From contig JAAUZD010000045.1 of NCBI GenBank assembly GCA_014804785.1, forward strand, positions 1 through 64,000: DNA of 64,000 bases, read 5' to 3'. The notes beneath the pieces were generated by a model that made no database searches, was not told the origin of the DNA, and saw only the letters and a list, made by a program, of their open reading frames with translations. Each line of letters starts with the position of its first letter. The first letter of the stretch is position 1. The DNA comes from Lachnospiraceae bacterium (GTDB taxonomy: Bacteria > Bacillota > Clostridia > Lachnospirales > Lachnospiraceae). Shown piece after piece: positions 17,371 through 26,284 of the stretch. The translations under genes were made by a program, and so were the position numbers.

Positions 17371-18525
17371 TTAGTATCCAAACACTTCCACAGCCTTCTT
17401 CATCTTCTCAATAATCCCCACCCCAAAAGGACAATTCCCCTCACATCTTCCACATGCAACGCATTCTGACGCGTGGTGCTCAAGGAGCTTATAGTGGTCT
17501 GCCACCGTCTCGGGCACCTGTCCTTGTGCCAGACACAGATTCAAATACTTGTTGACTTCCGCCACACTGATTCCCACACTGCATGGTGCACAGTGTCCGC
17601 AGTACATACAGTTGCCATGGAACTTGAATTTGTCCATCTGTGACAAGACCAGTGAATAATCTTTTTCCTCCTTCAAAGCATCATAATAGGATACCACTTT
17701 CTCAATTTCGCTGATGCTGTGGCAGCCTGCCATAATAGATACCACTCCCGGTCTGGTCAGGCAGTATTCGATACACTGGTATTCATTGAATGCCACGCCA
17801 AAAGGAGAAAGTTCCGCGTTTAGCATATCTCCTCCGCCGAAGACCTTCATAACGTCAATTGCCACATCCTCTCGCGCGCATAACTCATATAATGCTTTTC
17901 TGTCAGGGTTCATTCCCACGAAACCGTTCTGATAATTTGCCGGGTCAAACAAATCATTGCAATCCTCGCTTGCCGGCTGCATGTCATAGGCAGCATTTAC
18001 CGAAAACATCAGCACATCAATCAGCCCCGTTTCCACTGCCTTCCTTGCAATCACCGGATTGTGAGAACTTAATCCAATGGCATGGATTTTTCCTTCCGCC
18101 TTCAGTTCCTTACAGTACTCTATGATTTCTCCCTGAAAGACCTCTTCAAAATCGCTTTCACCATCTACATAATGAATCATTCCAATATCAAGGTAGTCTG
18201 TTCCAAGCCGCTGTAGCTGATCGTCCAATCCGGCTTTCGCCTTTTCTATGTTTCTGGTGCGGAGGTATTGACCATCCTCCCATACAGAGCAGATATGCCC
18301 CTGCAGAACAAATTTATCTCTTCTCCCCTTCATAGCAGCGCCCAAATTATCGCGGAATACGGGATTGGGCGTGTACATATCAATAAAATTAATGCCCAGT
18401 TCAAGCGCCCGCTCCAGCATCTCTTTAAATTCTTCCGGTGTCTTGTCTATAAAGCCCTCACACCCTAATGCGATTTCGCTCACTTTCAAATTGCTGCATC
18501 TTTTCAGTTCTCTATACTTCATCAC
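17371..18525 (-). CDS. Aldo/keto reductase with C-terminal 4Fe-4S domain (384 aa)
   Basis: The first ~280 residues are an AKR barrel (ALGCEGF, NFIDMYTPN with the catalytic Asp/Tyr, DIGMIHYVDG, HAIGLSSHNP). The tail has CMYCGHCAPC and CVACGRCEGNCPFG, a ferredoxin-like pair of cysteine clusters common in anaerobic Clostridia. It may couple ferredoxin electrons to carbonyl reduction. It follows larE with only 30 bases between and shares its direction, so it may be co-transcribed with the lar genes, though a link to the nickel cofactor is not established. Confidence 0.87.
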   Translation of the reverse strand: MMKYRELKRCSNLKVSEIALGCEGFIDKTPEEFKEMLERALELGINFIDMYTPNPVFRDNLGAAMKGRRDKFVLQGHICSVWEDGQYLRTRNIEKAKAGLDDQLQRLGTDYLDIGMIHYVDGESDFEEVFQGEIIEYCKELKAEGKIHAIGLSSHNPVIARKAVETGLIDVLMFSVNAAYDMQPASEDCNDLFDPANYQNGFVGMNPDRKALYELCAREDVAIDVMKVFGGGDMLNAELSPFGVAFNEYQCIEYCLTRPGVVSIMAGCHSISEIEKVVSYYDALKEEKDYSLVLSQMDKFKFHGNCMYCGHCAPCSVGISVAEVNKYLNLCLAQGQVPETVADHYKLLEHHASECVACGRCEGNCPFGVGIIEKMKKAVEVFGY

Positions 18526-18555
18526 TATAACCGTCCCTTCTATCGTTAACTATCT

Positions 18556-19383
18556 TTATGAAACCTCATTTATACCAACATCCATGCTTCCGGAACGAAA
18601 ACCCTCCAAGTCCAATGTTATGTAAACAAACCCTAGGTTTTTCAGATACTCGGCAATTTCTTTCTTATGTGCCAAACATTCTGCAAACGCACTCTCATCT
18701 ACTTCTATCCTTGCAAGCTTATCATGGGCTCTGACCCTGACATTATGTAAACCAATCCCTTTCAGAAAAGTCTCGCCTTTTTCCACTTGTGCCATTTTTT
18801 CATAGGTAAGCTCTGTTCCATAGGGAAATCTGGTGGCAAGGCAGGGCGTTGCCGGCTTAGAAGATACGGAAATGCCATACTCGCATGCCATTTTCCTCAC
18901 CTCCGCTTTGGTAAGCCCCGCTTCCGCCAAGGGGCTGATAATCTGCAATTCTCTAAGGGCCTTTATACCGGGACGATAGACATGGAGATCGTCCTCATTG
19001 GTCCCCTCTAAAATCACACTTATTCCAAGTTCAGAAGCCCTTTCTTTCATCTTGAGAAACAGATGCTTTTTACATAAGTAACAGCGTTCCACCGGATTAT
19101 TCATAATCCCTGCTTCCTCAAGTTCATCCACCGCTATAACAATGTGGACTGCTCCGATTTCTTCACACACTCTTTTTGCTTCTTCTATTTCCCTGATCGG
19201 ATGCAGACGGGTCTGCATCGTCACTGCATAAACTTCTTTTCCCGTCTTTTGGGCTGCTTCATGCGCTAATTTTAAAAGCAGACTACTGTCAACACCCCCT
19301 GAAAAAGCCACCATTACATCCTGCTCGGCATACTGCGCCATTTTATGCAGCAGTTGCTCCTTTTTTTTCATATACACTTCCAT
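18556..19383 (-). CDS. larE: LarE, sulfur transferase for nickel pincer cofactor (275 aa)
   Basis: N-type ATP pyrophosphatase loop AFSGGVDSSLLL near residue 23 and the motif SKPATPCLATRFPYG, whose Cys is the sacrificial sulfur donor in single-Cys LarE proteins. No extra cysteine triad for a [4Fe-4S] type is evident at that site. The enzyme adenylates the dicarboxylated pyridinium mononucleotide made by LarB and converts carboxylates to thiocarboxylates. MEVYMKKKE gives two start choices; either places the loop correctly. It follows larC in the same direction. Confidence 0.92.
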   Translation of the reverse strand: MEVYMKKKEQLLHKMAQYAEQDVMVAFSGGVDSSLLLKLAHEAAQKTGKEVYAVTMQTRLHPIREIEEAKRVCEEIGAVHIVIAVDELEEAGIMNNPVERCYLCKKHLFLKMKERASELGISVILEGTNEDDLHVYRPGIKALRELQIISPLAEAGLTKAEVRKMACEYGISVSSKPATPCLATRFPYGTELTYEKMAQVEKGETFLKGIGLHNVRVRAHDKLARIEVDESAFAECLAHKKEIAEYLKNLGFVYITLDLEGFRSGSMDVGINEVS

Positions 19384-19448
19384 CTTATCTCCTGCCCCAA
19401 ACCTTAAAACAAATACAGAAACAGACTATCATTCTCTACTTTTCCACT

Positions 19449-20765
19449 TTATGACATCCGCTTCACTTCCTCCATCACCAGCTGAAAAGGTATATCATTT
19501 TTCCTCGCCAACTCTGCCACGCTTTCATATTCTGGGTAAAGTCTCACCTGACCATCCGGCAAAGTACACTTTTTTGCCTTCACCTCTCCCCTTTCCAATG
19601 CGATTACAGTTTCCTCTCTCTCTAAAACCGTGCGTTCCATCCGCATCCTACGGATCCCTATGGTGGTAGTCTCCTCAAAAATAATCTGCTCCATTTTCTT
19701 TATATGTGTTTCATCACAAATGACTGTAAGCATATAAGCCGGGCGATTTTTCTTCATATATACAGGCGTAAAGTGGACGTCCCTGGCGCCTGCACTCATG
19801 AGATTGTCCATCGTATATCCAAGAAGTTCTCCCGTACAGTCGTCAATATTTGTTTCCAGTTTATAAATCTCGTCCTGCTTGAAGGATTCTTCTGGTCGAT
19901 TCTCCCCTTTTTCCTCAATCAACATTGCCCGAAGCAGGCTGGGTCTTTCATAATTCCGCTTTCCTGCTCCAACTCCCGTTTGGACGATCGTGAACTGTTC
20001 CGGCAGTCTGGAAGCCGTTTTTACGGCTGCAAGGATTGCTGCCCCCGTAGGAGTCACCAGTTCTCCCTCCACGGCCGTAATCCTGACAGGAAGCTCAAAT
20101 GCCTCCATGATATTGATTACCGCCGGAACCGGCACCGGAAGAATACCATGCTGGCACCTTACCGTTCCTCTGCCTTCACATACAAAGGGTACTACCACAT
20201 CTGTGATATCCAGATTATCCAGACATACCGCCGCTGCAACAATATCCACAATAGAGTCCACAGCCCCCACTTCATGAAAATGCACCTGCTCTATAGGCAC
20301 GCCATGAGCTTTTGCCTCCGCCAAAGCCAATATCCTGAAAATTTCTATAGCCGTCTTTCTGGCACGTGCACTGATTTTGGCATTTTCAATGATCTCCAGT
20401 ACCTCCGGCAGTCCCCTATGCTCATGAACATGCTCATCATGGCAATGTTCATGAATTTCTTCATGGACATGTTGCCTTTCCTCCATACATTTTTCTTTAT
20501 CATGGTGATGCGCATGACTGTGTCCATGCAGATATTCCATATCATGGTCACGATTTTCATGATTTCTATCCAGCTTCACAAGGAAATCACAGGCATCCAG
20601 CCCAGCCTTCTTCACTCTGCTTATTTCGATTTCAAATCCCTTTACCGGAAGGCTCTCTAATGCCGCTTTAAGCACTTTTTCATCTGCCCCAAGATCCAGC
20701 AGCGCTGCCACCGTCATATCTCCGCTGATTCCGGAATAACATTCCAGATATAAAGTCTTTCCCAT
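19449..20765 (-). CDS. larC: LarC, nickel insertase (438 aa, single uninterrupted frame)
   Basis: Opens YLECYSGISGDMTVAALLDLG and includes VHFHEVGAVDSIVDIVAAAV, both LarC hallmarks. Residues ~80-130 are very His-rich (HGHSHAHHHDKEK, HVHEEIHEHCHDEHVHEH), a plausible nickel store. The CTP-using C-terminal part (ETNIDDCTGELLGYTMD) is in the same frame, unlike Lactobacillus plantarum, where larC1 and larC2 are joined by a programmed frameshift. It inserts Ni into the pincer cofactor. It is four bases downstream of larB. Confidence 0.93.
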   Translation of the reverse strand: MGKTLYLECYSGISGDMTVAALLDLGADEKVLKAALESLPVKGFEIEISRVKKAGLDACDFLVKLDRNHENRDHDMEYLHGHSHAHHHDKEKCMEERQHVHEEIHEHCHDEHVHEHRGLPEVLEIIENAKISARARKTAIEIFRILALAEAKAHGVPIEQVHFHEVGAVDSIVDIVAAAVCLDNLDITDVVVPFVCEGRGTVRCQHGILPVPVPAVINIMEAFELPVRITAVEGELVTPTGAAILAAVKTASRLPEQFTIVQTGVGAGKRNYERPSLLRAMLIEEKGENRPEESFKQDEIYKLETNIDDCTGELLGYTMDNLMSAGARDVHFTPVYMKKNRPAYMLTVICDETHIKKMEQIIFEETTTIGIRRMRMERTVLEREETVIALERGEVKAKKCTLPDGQVRLYPEYESVAELARKNDIPFQLVMEEVKRMS

Positions 20766-20768
20766 CTT

Positions 20769-21599
20769 CTACTCCCCCTTATCGTCTTTCTGACATCCCA
20801 GCCGGTTGATCTGGGTTGCAATATAGCCGGCGCCATAGCCATTATCAATATTGACGACGGCTATCCCATTTGCGCAGGAGTTGATCATGGTAAGTAACGC
20901 CGAAAGACCGTGCATGCTTGCCCCATAACCTACAGAAGTGGGGACTGCGATCACCGGTCTGCTGACCAAACCGCCCAGAACACTTGCAAGCGCTCCCTCC
21001 ATTCCTGCCACTGCTACCACGCAGTTTGCCTCCTGTATCACATCAAGGCGGGAAATCAGCCTGTGCAGCCCGCTCACCCCCACATCATAAATCCGTTCCA
21101 CATAAGAGCCAAAAAATTCTGCGGTCTGAGCTGCCTCCTCCGCTACCGGAATGTCCGCTGTGCCTGCCGTACAGACCGCAATCTTTCCGCATCTTCTTTT
21201 ATTTTCTTTTTCAATTTTTAAAATGCGGGATACTTCATCATAAGCCACCTGCGGAAGGACTTGCTTCACCAATTCATACTGGTGCTTTTCCGCTCTGGTT
21301 CCAAAAACCTCTCCGTTTTCCTCAAACAATCTCTGATAAATGGAAAGCAGATACTGGTCCGGCTTTTTGCTGCAATAAACCACTTCCGGAAATCCTGAAC
21401 GCATCTCTCTATGGGTATCCAGCTTTGCATAGCCAAGTTCCTCAAAAGGCTGCTTCCTGAAATATTTCTCCGCATCCTCTATCGACATACTTCCTTCTTT
21501 TACCTGTTCTAAAATCTTCCTTGCTTCCACCAGAAATCCTCTCCGTTCTTTAATCTCATAAGCATTTATAAAAATTCCCTGTGAGACAAAATAAGGCAT
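20769..21599 (-). CDS. larB: LarB, NaAD carboxylase/hydrolase (276 aa)
   Basis: Relative of PurE-type AIR carboxylase: TAGTADIPVAEEAA and DVGVSGLHRL, then AVAGMEGALASVLGGLV, PTSVGYGAS and VVNIDNGYGAGY. It carboxylates the pyridinium ring of nicotinic acid adenine dinucleotide and cleaves the phosphoanhydride, the first step to the nickel pincer. Family proteins usually start near VEARKILEQVKEG; a GTG there with GGAGAGG upstream may be the real start, about 22 codons inside the longest reading. No larA (lactate racemase or other user enzyme) is in the window. Confidence 0.92.
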   Translation of the reverse strand: MPYFVSQGIFINAYEIKERRGFLVEARKILEQVKEGSMSIEDAEKYFRKQPFEELGYAKLDTHREMRSGFPEVVYCSKKPDQYLLSIYQRLFEENGEVFGTRAEKHQYELVKQVLPQVAYDEVSRILKIEKENKRRCGKIAVCTAGTADIPVAEEAAQTAEFFGSYVERIYDVGVSGLHRLISRLDVIQEANCVVAVAGMEGALASVLGGLVSRPVIAVPTSVGYGASMHGLSALLTMINSCANGIAVVNIDNGYGAGYIATQINRLGCQKDDKGE

Positions 21600-21656
21600 T
21601 CAAACTCACAAGCTTGAATACCCTATTATCTCACAATAAATGCCGCTTTACAAAAA

Positions 21657-22682
21657 TCACTTTACTTCCACGATCCATCCTTCCGGCGCTTCAATGGTGC
21701 CCATCTGAATACCGGTAAGTGTCTCATACAGCTTTTTCGTGACAGGTCCCATTTCCGTCATTCCGCTGGGGAAACAGATTTCCTTTCCATGGTCTACCAC
21801 CTTACCAACCGGTGAGATGACTGCTGCTGTGCCGCATAAACCGCATTCCGCAAAATCTTTCAGTTCATCCAGATAAACTTCCCTCTCTTCTGCTTCCAGT
21901 CCCAGATAATCTCTGGCAACCTGCATCAGGGAACGTCTGGTGATGGAAGGAAGGATACTGTCTGATTTAGGTGTCACAACCTTGCCGTCTTTTGTCACGA
22001 ACAGGAAGTTCGCACCGCCTGTTTCCTCTACCTTTGTTCTCGTTCCTGCATCAAGATACATATTCTCATCGTACCCCTGCTCATGTGCATCCACAATAGC
22101 GTGAAGACTCATTGCATAATTAAGTCCTGCCTTGATATGACCTGTTCCATTCGGCGCTGCACGGTCAAAATCACTGACACGGATTGTAAGCGGCTTAACG
22201 CCTCCCTTAAAATAAGGTCCAACCGGGGTGGTAAACACTCTGAACTGATATTCATCCGCCGGCTTTACGCCAATAACGGCATTGCTTCCAAACATATAAG
22301 GACGCACATATAAAGTTGCGCCGCTGCCATACGGAGGCACATAAGCCTCATTTGCCTTGATGGTCTTAAGCACCGCCTCAACAAATTGCTCTTTAGGAAA
22401 AACCGGCATCTCCAGACGCTTTGCGCTCTGTTCCATTCTTTCTGCGTTCAGATCAGGGCGAAAAGTAACGATGCGTCCGTCTGCTGTCGTATAAGCCTTC
22501 ATGCCTTCAAATATTGTCTGTGCATATTGCAGAACACCTGCACATTCACTGATGACCACATTCGCATCCTCTGTTATGACGCCATCATCCCATGCGCCAT
22601 TCTTATAATTTGATACGAACCTATAATCTGTCTGGATATAGCCAAATCCAAGATTTGCCCAATCAATATTTTTCTTTTCCAT
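21657..22682 (-). CDS. ilvE: Branched-chain amino acid aminotransferase (341 aa)
   Basis: Fold-type IV PLP enzyme of the BCAT2-like group: QTIFEGMKAY, RPYMFGSNAV, NGTGHIKAGLNYAMS with the PLP lysine, EETGGANFLFV and SITRRSLMQVARD. It transfers amino groups between glutamate and branched-chain keto acids. GGGAG precedes ATG 22682. A 133-bp MITE-like repeat begins 29 bases upstream of the start, so the native promoter must lie within or beyond it. Confidence 0.95.
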   Translation of the reverse strand: MEKKNIDWANLGFGYIQTDYRFVSNYKNGAWDDGVITEDANVVISECAGVLQYAQTIFEGMKAYTTADGRIVTFRPDLNAERMEQSAKRLEMPVFPKEQFVEAVLKTIKANEAYVPPYGSGATLYVRPYMFGSNAVIGVKPADEYQFRVFTTPVGPYFKGGVKPLTIRVSDFDRAAPNGTGHIKAGLNYAMSLHAIVDAHEQGYDENMYLDAGTRTKVEETGGANFLFVTKDGKVVTPKSDSILPSITRRSLMQVARDYLGLEAEEREVYLDELKDFAECGLCGTAAVISPVGKVVDHGKEICFPSGMTEMGPVTKKLYETLTGIQMGTIEAPEGWIVEVK

Positions 22683-22702
22683 AATATTGTGCTCCCTCTT
22701 AA

Positions 22703-22851
22703 GTTTCTTTGTAACTGTTCAGTACCTTCACAGTTACAATGCAAAATCCATCCTAAATTGCCTGCGGCAATAGGATTTTGCATGCCTGAATCATATTCTT
22801 ACGGTCTCAGCAGTAAATGCTTCGACCTGTACTGAATAGTTACGTTCCTTT
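22703..22851. mobile_element. MITE-like 133-bp repeat, copy A, with 8-bp target duplication
   Basis: The repeat (22711-22843) begins GTAACTGTTCAGTAC and ends with the complement carrying one change (GTACTGAATAGTTAC). Its interior folds: GCAAAATCC...GGATTTTGC around ATTGCC/GGCAAT. Flanks GTTTCTTT (22703-22710) and GTTCCTTT (22844-22851) match at seven of eight bases, a decayed target duplication. It matches copy B at 62615-62747 in reverse orientation at 129 of 133 positions by my alignment. It has no ORF. It sits between folA and ilvE, in the ilvE leader. Confidence 0.88.
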
Positions 22852-22889
22852 CTTATTATTATACTTTTTATGGTAAAAGTCAATTGTGT

Positions 22890-23384
22890 TTACCGCGCAA
22901 TCCTCTCATACTTTAGGAAATGATAGGTAATATCAAAATAGGTCTGTTCATCGCTGTCAGCCGTAATCTGCCACTGCGGCATTTCGTCCAGATTGGGGAA
23001 ATAAGCGTCTGCATCATAAACATGATCGATCTTTGTGATATGCGCCACATCACAGTATGGGAGAAGCTGCCTATAAATGCTTTCTCCCCCTACAATATAC
23101 ACATCCTGTGTATCATATTTTTCAAGTTCCGAAAGCAGCTCCTCCACACTATGCACTACCGTCGCATCTTTAACCTTATATTCCGGGTTGGCAGATAAAA
23201 TGATATTCGTGCGGTTTTTAAGAGGCAACCCTTGAGGAAAGGTCTCTAAAGTCTTTCTCCCTAACACCACCACTTTCCCTGTGGTTTCCTGACGGAAATT
23301 CTTGTGGTCTGCCGGAATCCTGATCAAAAGATCACCGCCATTTCCAATTGCCCACTTTTCATCCACTGCTGCTATCAGATTCAT
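22890..23384 (-). CDS. folA: Dihydrofolate reductase (164 aa)
   Basis: MNLIAAVDEKWAIGNGGDLLIRIPADHKNFRQET shows the substrate Asp/Glu region and the W-x-I-G loop (split here for length: AVDEKWAIG, IPADHKNFR). VVVLGRKTLETFP and VYIVGGESIYRQLLP are the NADPH-binding motifs. It regenerates tetrahydrofolate oxidised by the adjacent ThyA, and lies 30 bases downstream of thyA in one operon. Confidence 0.95.
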   Translation of the reverse strand: MNLIAAVDEKWAIGNGGDLLIRIPADHKNFRQETTGKVVVLGRKTLETFPQGLPLKNRTNIILSANPEYKVKDATVVHSVEELLSELEKYDTQDVYIVGGESIYRQLLPYCDVAHITKIDHVYDADAYFPNLDEMPQWQITADSDEQTYFDITYHFLKYERIAR

Positions 23385-23416
23385 ATCCTACATTTCCTTT
23401 CCTGCATGTCCATCTC

Positions 23417-24265
23417 TTATATTGCAACGGGAATATTCTTAATCTGTTCGCCCGCTACATAATTCTCTACTCTTACATCTTCCCTTGTAAACTGATAAAA
23501 ATCCTTTATCTCAGGATTCAACCAGAAGGACGGCGCTGGGTAAGACTCCCTGCTAATCAGTTCTTCTACTAAGGGAACATGCCTGTCATAAATATGCGCA
23601 TCCGCAATCACATGAACCAGTTCTCCCGCCTTCATGCCGCATACCTGTGCCAGCATATGAACCAGCACTGCATACTGCACCACATTCCAGTTGTTTGCAG
23701 TGAGCACATCCTGGGAACGCTGATTTAAAATAGCATTCAAAGTGAGCTTTTTCTCTCCCTTTTTCTGGGTTACATTGAATGTCATACTATAAGCGCAGGG
23801 ATACAGATTCATCTCGTGAAGGTCGTGATGCACATAAATGTTGGTCATGATCCTGCGGCTGAAGGGATTATTCTTAAGATCATAAATCACTCTGTCTACC
23901 TGATCCATTATCCCCTCTTTATACTGATGCTTCACGCCCATCTGATATCCATATGCCTTCCCAATGGAACCGTCTGCATCAGCCCACTCATCCCAAATAT
24001 GGCTGTGAAGATCATGGATGTTGTTGGATTTGCGCTGCCAGATCCACAACAATTCGTCCGTAGCGCTCTTTAAAGCCGTCTTTCTGAGAGTTAGTATCGG
24101 AAATTCTTTCGACAAATCATATCTGTTCACCACTCCGAATTTCTTAATCGTATACGCAAACGTTCCGTCCTCCCATTTGGGCCGCACCTTTTCTCCTTCT
24201 GTGCTGGTACCGTTTTCCAGAATATCCCTGCACATATTGACAAATATTTCATCTGCCAGACTCAT
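23417..24265 (-). CDS. thyA: Thymidylate synthase (282 aa)
   Basis: Folate-dependent dUMP methylase. The catalytic Cys is in NLYPCAYSMTF; upstream SRRIMTNIY binds phosphate and NNWNVVQYAVLVHMLAQV is the conserved Asn-containing segment; HVIADAHIYDRHV closes the nucleotide site. The usual LYQRSxD is LNQRSQD, a divergent form seen in Firmicute ThyA proteins. It starts 21 bases after the MBL-fold nuclease gene and precedes folA. Confidence 0.94.
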   Translation of the reverse strand: MSLADEIFVNMCRDILENGTSTEGEKVRPKWEDGTFAYTIKKFGVVNRYDLSKEFPILTLRKTALKSATDELLWIWQRKSNNIHDLHSHIWDEWADADGSIGKAYGYQMGVKHQYKEGIMDQVDRVIYDLKNNPFSRRIMTNIYVHHDLHEMNLYPCAYSMTFNVTQKKGEKKLTLNAILNQRSQDVLTANNWNVVQYAVLVHMLAQVCGMKAGELVHVIADAHIYDRHVPLVEELISRESYPAPSFWLNPEIKDFYQFTREDVRVENYVAGEQIKNIPVAI

Positions 24266-24286
24266 TTCAATCTCCCTCCATCGTTT

Positions 24287-25885
24287 TTATGCATCCCACT
24301 TGTCACAGAGGGAATTGATCTGATCGGCAAATTTTGCCAACTCTTTATTTGGTCTGCCTTCGTTTTTGCGAATTACGGCAATCAGCCTCTGACCGGCTGC
24401 CAGAAGACGTGTAAATACATCAGATACTGTCTTTGTTTTCTTCTGGATTGGAATAGGCACTGCCTCATATTCAATCTTATCTGTCAATAGATTAAATTCT
24501 GTTCCACTGTATGGTGCATATGCCTTGATTCCATGTTCAACCCAAAGACACTCTGTAAAACTCTTACATACCGAATCCTCACCATGCACTACGAACACCC
24601 GCCTCGGCTTATCTTTAAATCCCTTCACCCAGTCAATCAGCCCGTTTTTGTCTGCATGCCCCGAAAGTCCCACAAGGGTGCGTATGGATGCACGCACATC
24701 AATGGGTTCGCCAAACAACTTTACTTCGTCAACACCTTCTATCAACATTCTTCCCAAAGTACCTACTGCCTGATAGCCAACAAATAAAATTGTGCATTCG
24801 GGTCTCCAGAGATTATGCTTCAAATGGTGGCGGATTCTTCCTGCTTCGCACATACCGGATGCTGATATGATGACCTTCGGCGTAGATTCGAAGTTGATTT
24901 CTTTTGACTCTTCACTGGTAATCGTAAGCTTTAGTCCCGGGAATGAAATTGGATTGATTCCTGCACGCACCAGTTTCATCGCCTCTTCCCCAAAACATCT
25001 GTCTTCATTCTTGTGGAAGATATTGGTTGCCTCCACTGCTAAAGGACTGTCCACATACACAGGGAAATTTCCATGTCCTTTTACCATCTGATCCACTTTT
25101 ATTTTACGCAGAAAATATAATATTTCCTGGGTTCTTCCCACCGCAAACGAAGGAATGACCACATTTCCGCCCTTGTCAAAGGTTTCCTGCAAAATTCCTG
25201 CAAGTTCCTTCACATAATCAGGGTGCTCGCCGGGATGGAACCTGTCTCCATAGGTAGACTCCATGACAACGTAATCCGCTTCTTCCGTCTTACTCGGACT
25301 TTTGATTAGCGGAAGATTTTCATTTCCAATATCTCCTGAAAAGACAATCTTCCTTGTTGTCTCCCCTTCCGTCGCCCACACCTCAATGCTCGCAGAACCA
25401 AGCAAATGTCCAACATCTGTAAACCGGATTTTAATTCCTTCGCAAAGATCTATTTCCTGTCCATAATCACAGGGTACGATTCTTTTGATGGCAGCGTCCG
25501 CATCCTCCATCGTATAAACAGGCTCCTGATAGGCTACATTTGCATTTCTCTTTGCCTTACGATTCTTCCATTCCGCCTCCTGCATCTGTATATGCGCACA
25601 ATCCCGCAACATAATGCTGCACAGGTCCGCAGTCGGCTTTGTAGTAAAAATCTGTCCCCTGAATCCCCGCGCTGTCAGCCTTGGAATCATACCGGAATGA
25701 TCAATATGAGCATGGGTAAGCAGTACATAATCTATGTAAGACTCCTGTACCGGCAAATCACAGTTTTCAAATGTATTGGCTCCCTGTTCCATACCGTAGT
25801 CCACAAGTATGTGCTTCCCACAGGCATTCAAATAGTGACAGCTTCCTGTCACCTCATGTGCTGCTCCTACAAAGATTAGTTTCAT
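24287..25885 (-). CDS. MBL-fold/beta-CASP ribonuclease-like hydrolase (532 aa)
   Basis: Metallo-beta-lactamase motif LTHAHIDHSGMIP (HxHxDH) near residue 60, DVGHLLGSASIEV, FSGDIG, then the beta-CASP domain with VVIPSFAVGRTQEIL and the terminal SGHADKNGL and VVHGE motifs. This layout is that of CPSF73/TTHA0252-type RNA exo/endonucleases, distinct from RNase J by length and tail. About 70 residues after the domain contain a basic helix. Likely in RNA processing; the specific target is unknown. It precedes thyA. Confidence 0.88.
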   Translation of the reverse strand: MKLIFVGAAHEVTGSCHYLNACGKHILVDYGMEQGANTFENCDLPVQESYIDYVLLTHAHIDHSGMIPRLTARGFRGQIFTTKPTADLCSIMLRDCAHIQMQEAEWKNRKAKRNANVAYQEPVYTMEDADAAIKRIVPCDYGQEIDLCEGIKIRFTDVGHLLGSASIEVWATEGETTRKIVFSGDIGNENLPLIKSPSKTEEADYVVMESTYGDRFHPGEHPDYVKELAGILQETFDKGGNVVIPSFAVGRTQEILYFLRKIKVDQMVKGHGNFPVYVDSPLAVEATNIFHKNEDRCFGEEAMKLVRAGINPISFPGLKLTITSEESKEINFESTPKVIISASGMCEAGRIRHHLKHNLWRPECTILFVGYQAVGTLGRMLIEGVDEVKLFGEPIDVRASIRTLVGLSGHADKNGLIDWVKGFKDKPRRVFVVHGEDSVCKSFTECLWVEHGIKAYAPYSGTEFNLLTDKIEYEAVPIPIQKKTKTVSDVFTRLLAAGQRLIAVIRKNEGRPNKELAKFADQINSLCDKWDA

Positions 25886-25900
25886 AGCTTACCTCCTTCT

Positions 25901-26176
25901 TTAATCGTTATGGCATATAATATGATCTGCTCTGCCATACATCGCTTCCACCGCCGCGAAAAAAATATCCTTGTCCTCTTCTTTTTCTACATCTCCGTGA
26001 TAAAAGAAAACTCCGACGTGATAGCTTTCTTCTAGTTCCTCTTTAATCATCCTTCCAAGCTCTTTGTTCTTATTCATAAGGGCAATCATACATCCCTGTC
26101 TGGCATATTTTTCCAAAAGAGAGTATTCTTTGGCTCCTGTGTTCCCTACAAGTATACATACTTTTTTATCAATCAT
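25901..26176 (-). CDS. Short SDR-like Rossmann protein (91 aa), probably truncated
   Basis: VCILVGNTGAKEYSLLEKYARQGCMIALMNKNKELGRMI resembles the NAD-binding start of short-chain dehydrogenases (shown in parts: VGNTGAKEYS, GCMIALMNKN), with HGDVEKEED as the D-V motif and HIICHND at the place of NNAG. It ends there, so it lacks the catalytic Ser-Tyr-Lys half. It may be a remnant or a small conserved protein. It is 15 bases upstream of the MBL-fold nuclease in the same direction. Confidence 0.6.
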   Translation of the reverse strand: MIDKKVCILVGNTGAKEYSLLEKYARQGCMIALMNKNKELGRMIKEELEESYHVGVFFYHGDVEKEEDKDIFFAAVEAMYGRADHIICHND

Positions 26177-26284
26177 GACATTTTCTGCACCTTTCTCCGC
26201 TTATGCCGACAAAATCTTTCAGATATTGTAGTCAAATTATACCATATATGAATATAATATAGCAAACTTAAAAGGCTAAATGAC

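Noticed and set aside
19704-20660. 318-codon open frame on the plus strand opposite larC
   Set aside because: It mirrors the larC frame, is rich in His/Cys from complement of the His-rich segment, and has no ribosome site or family match.
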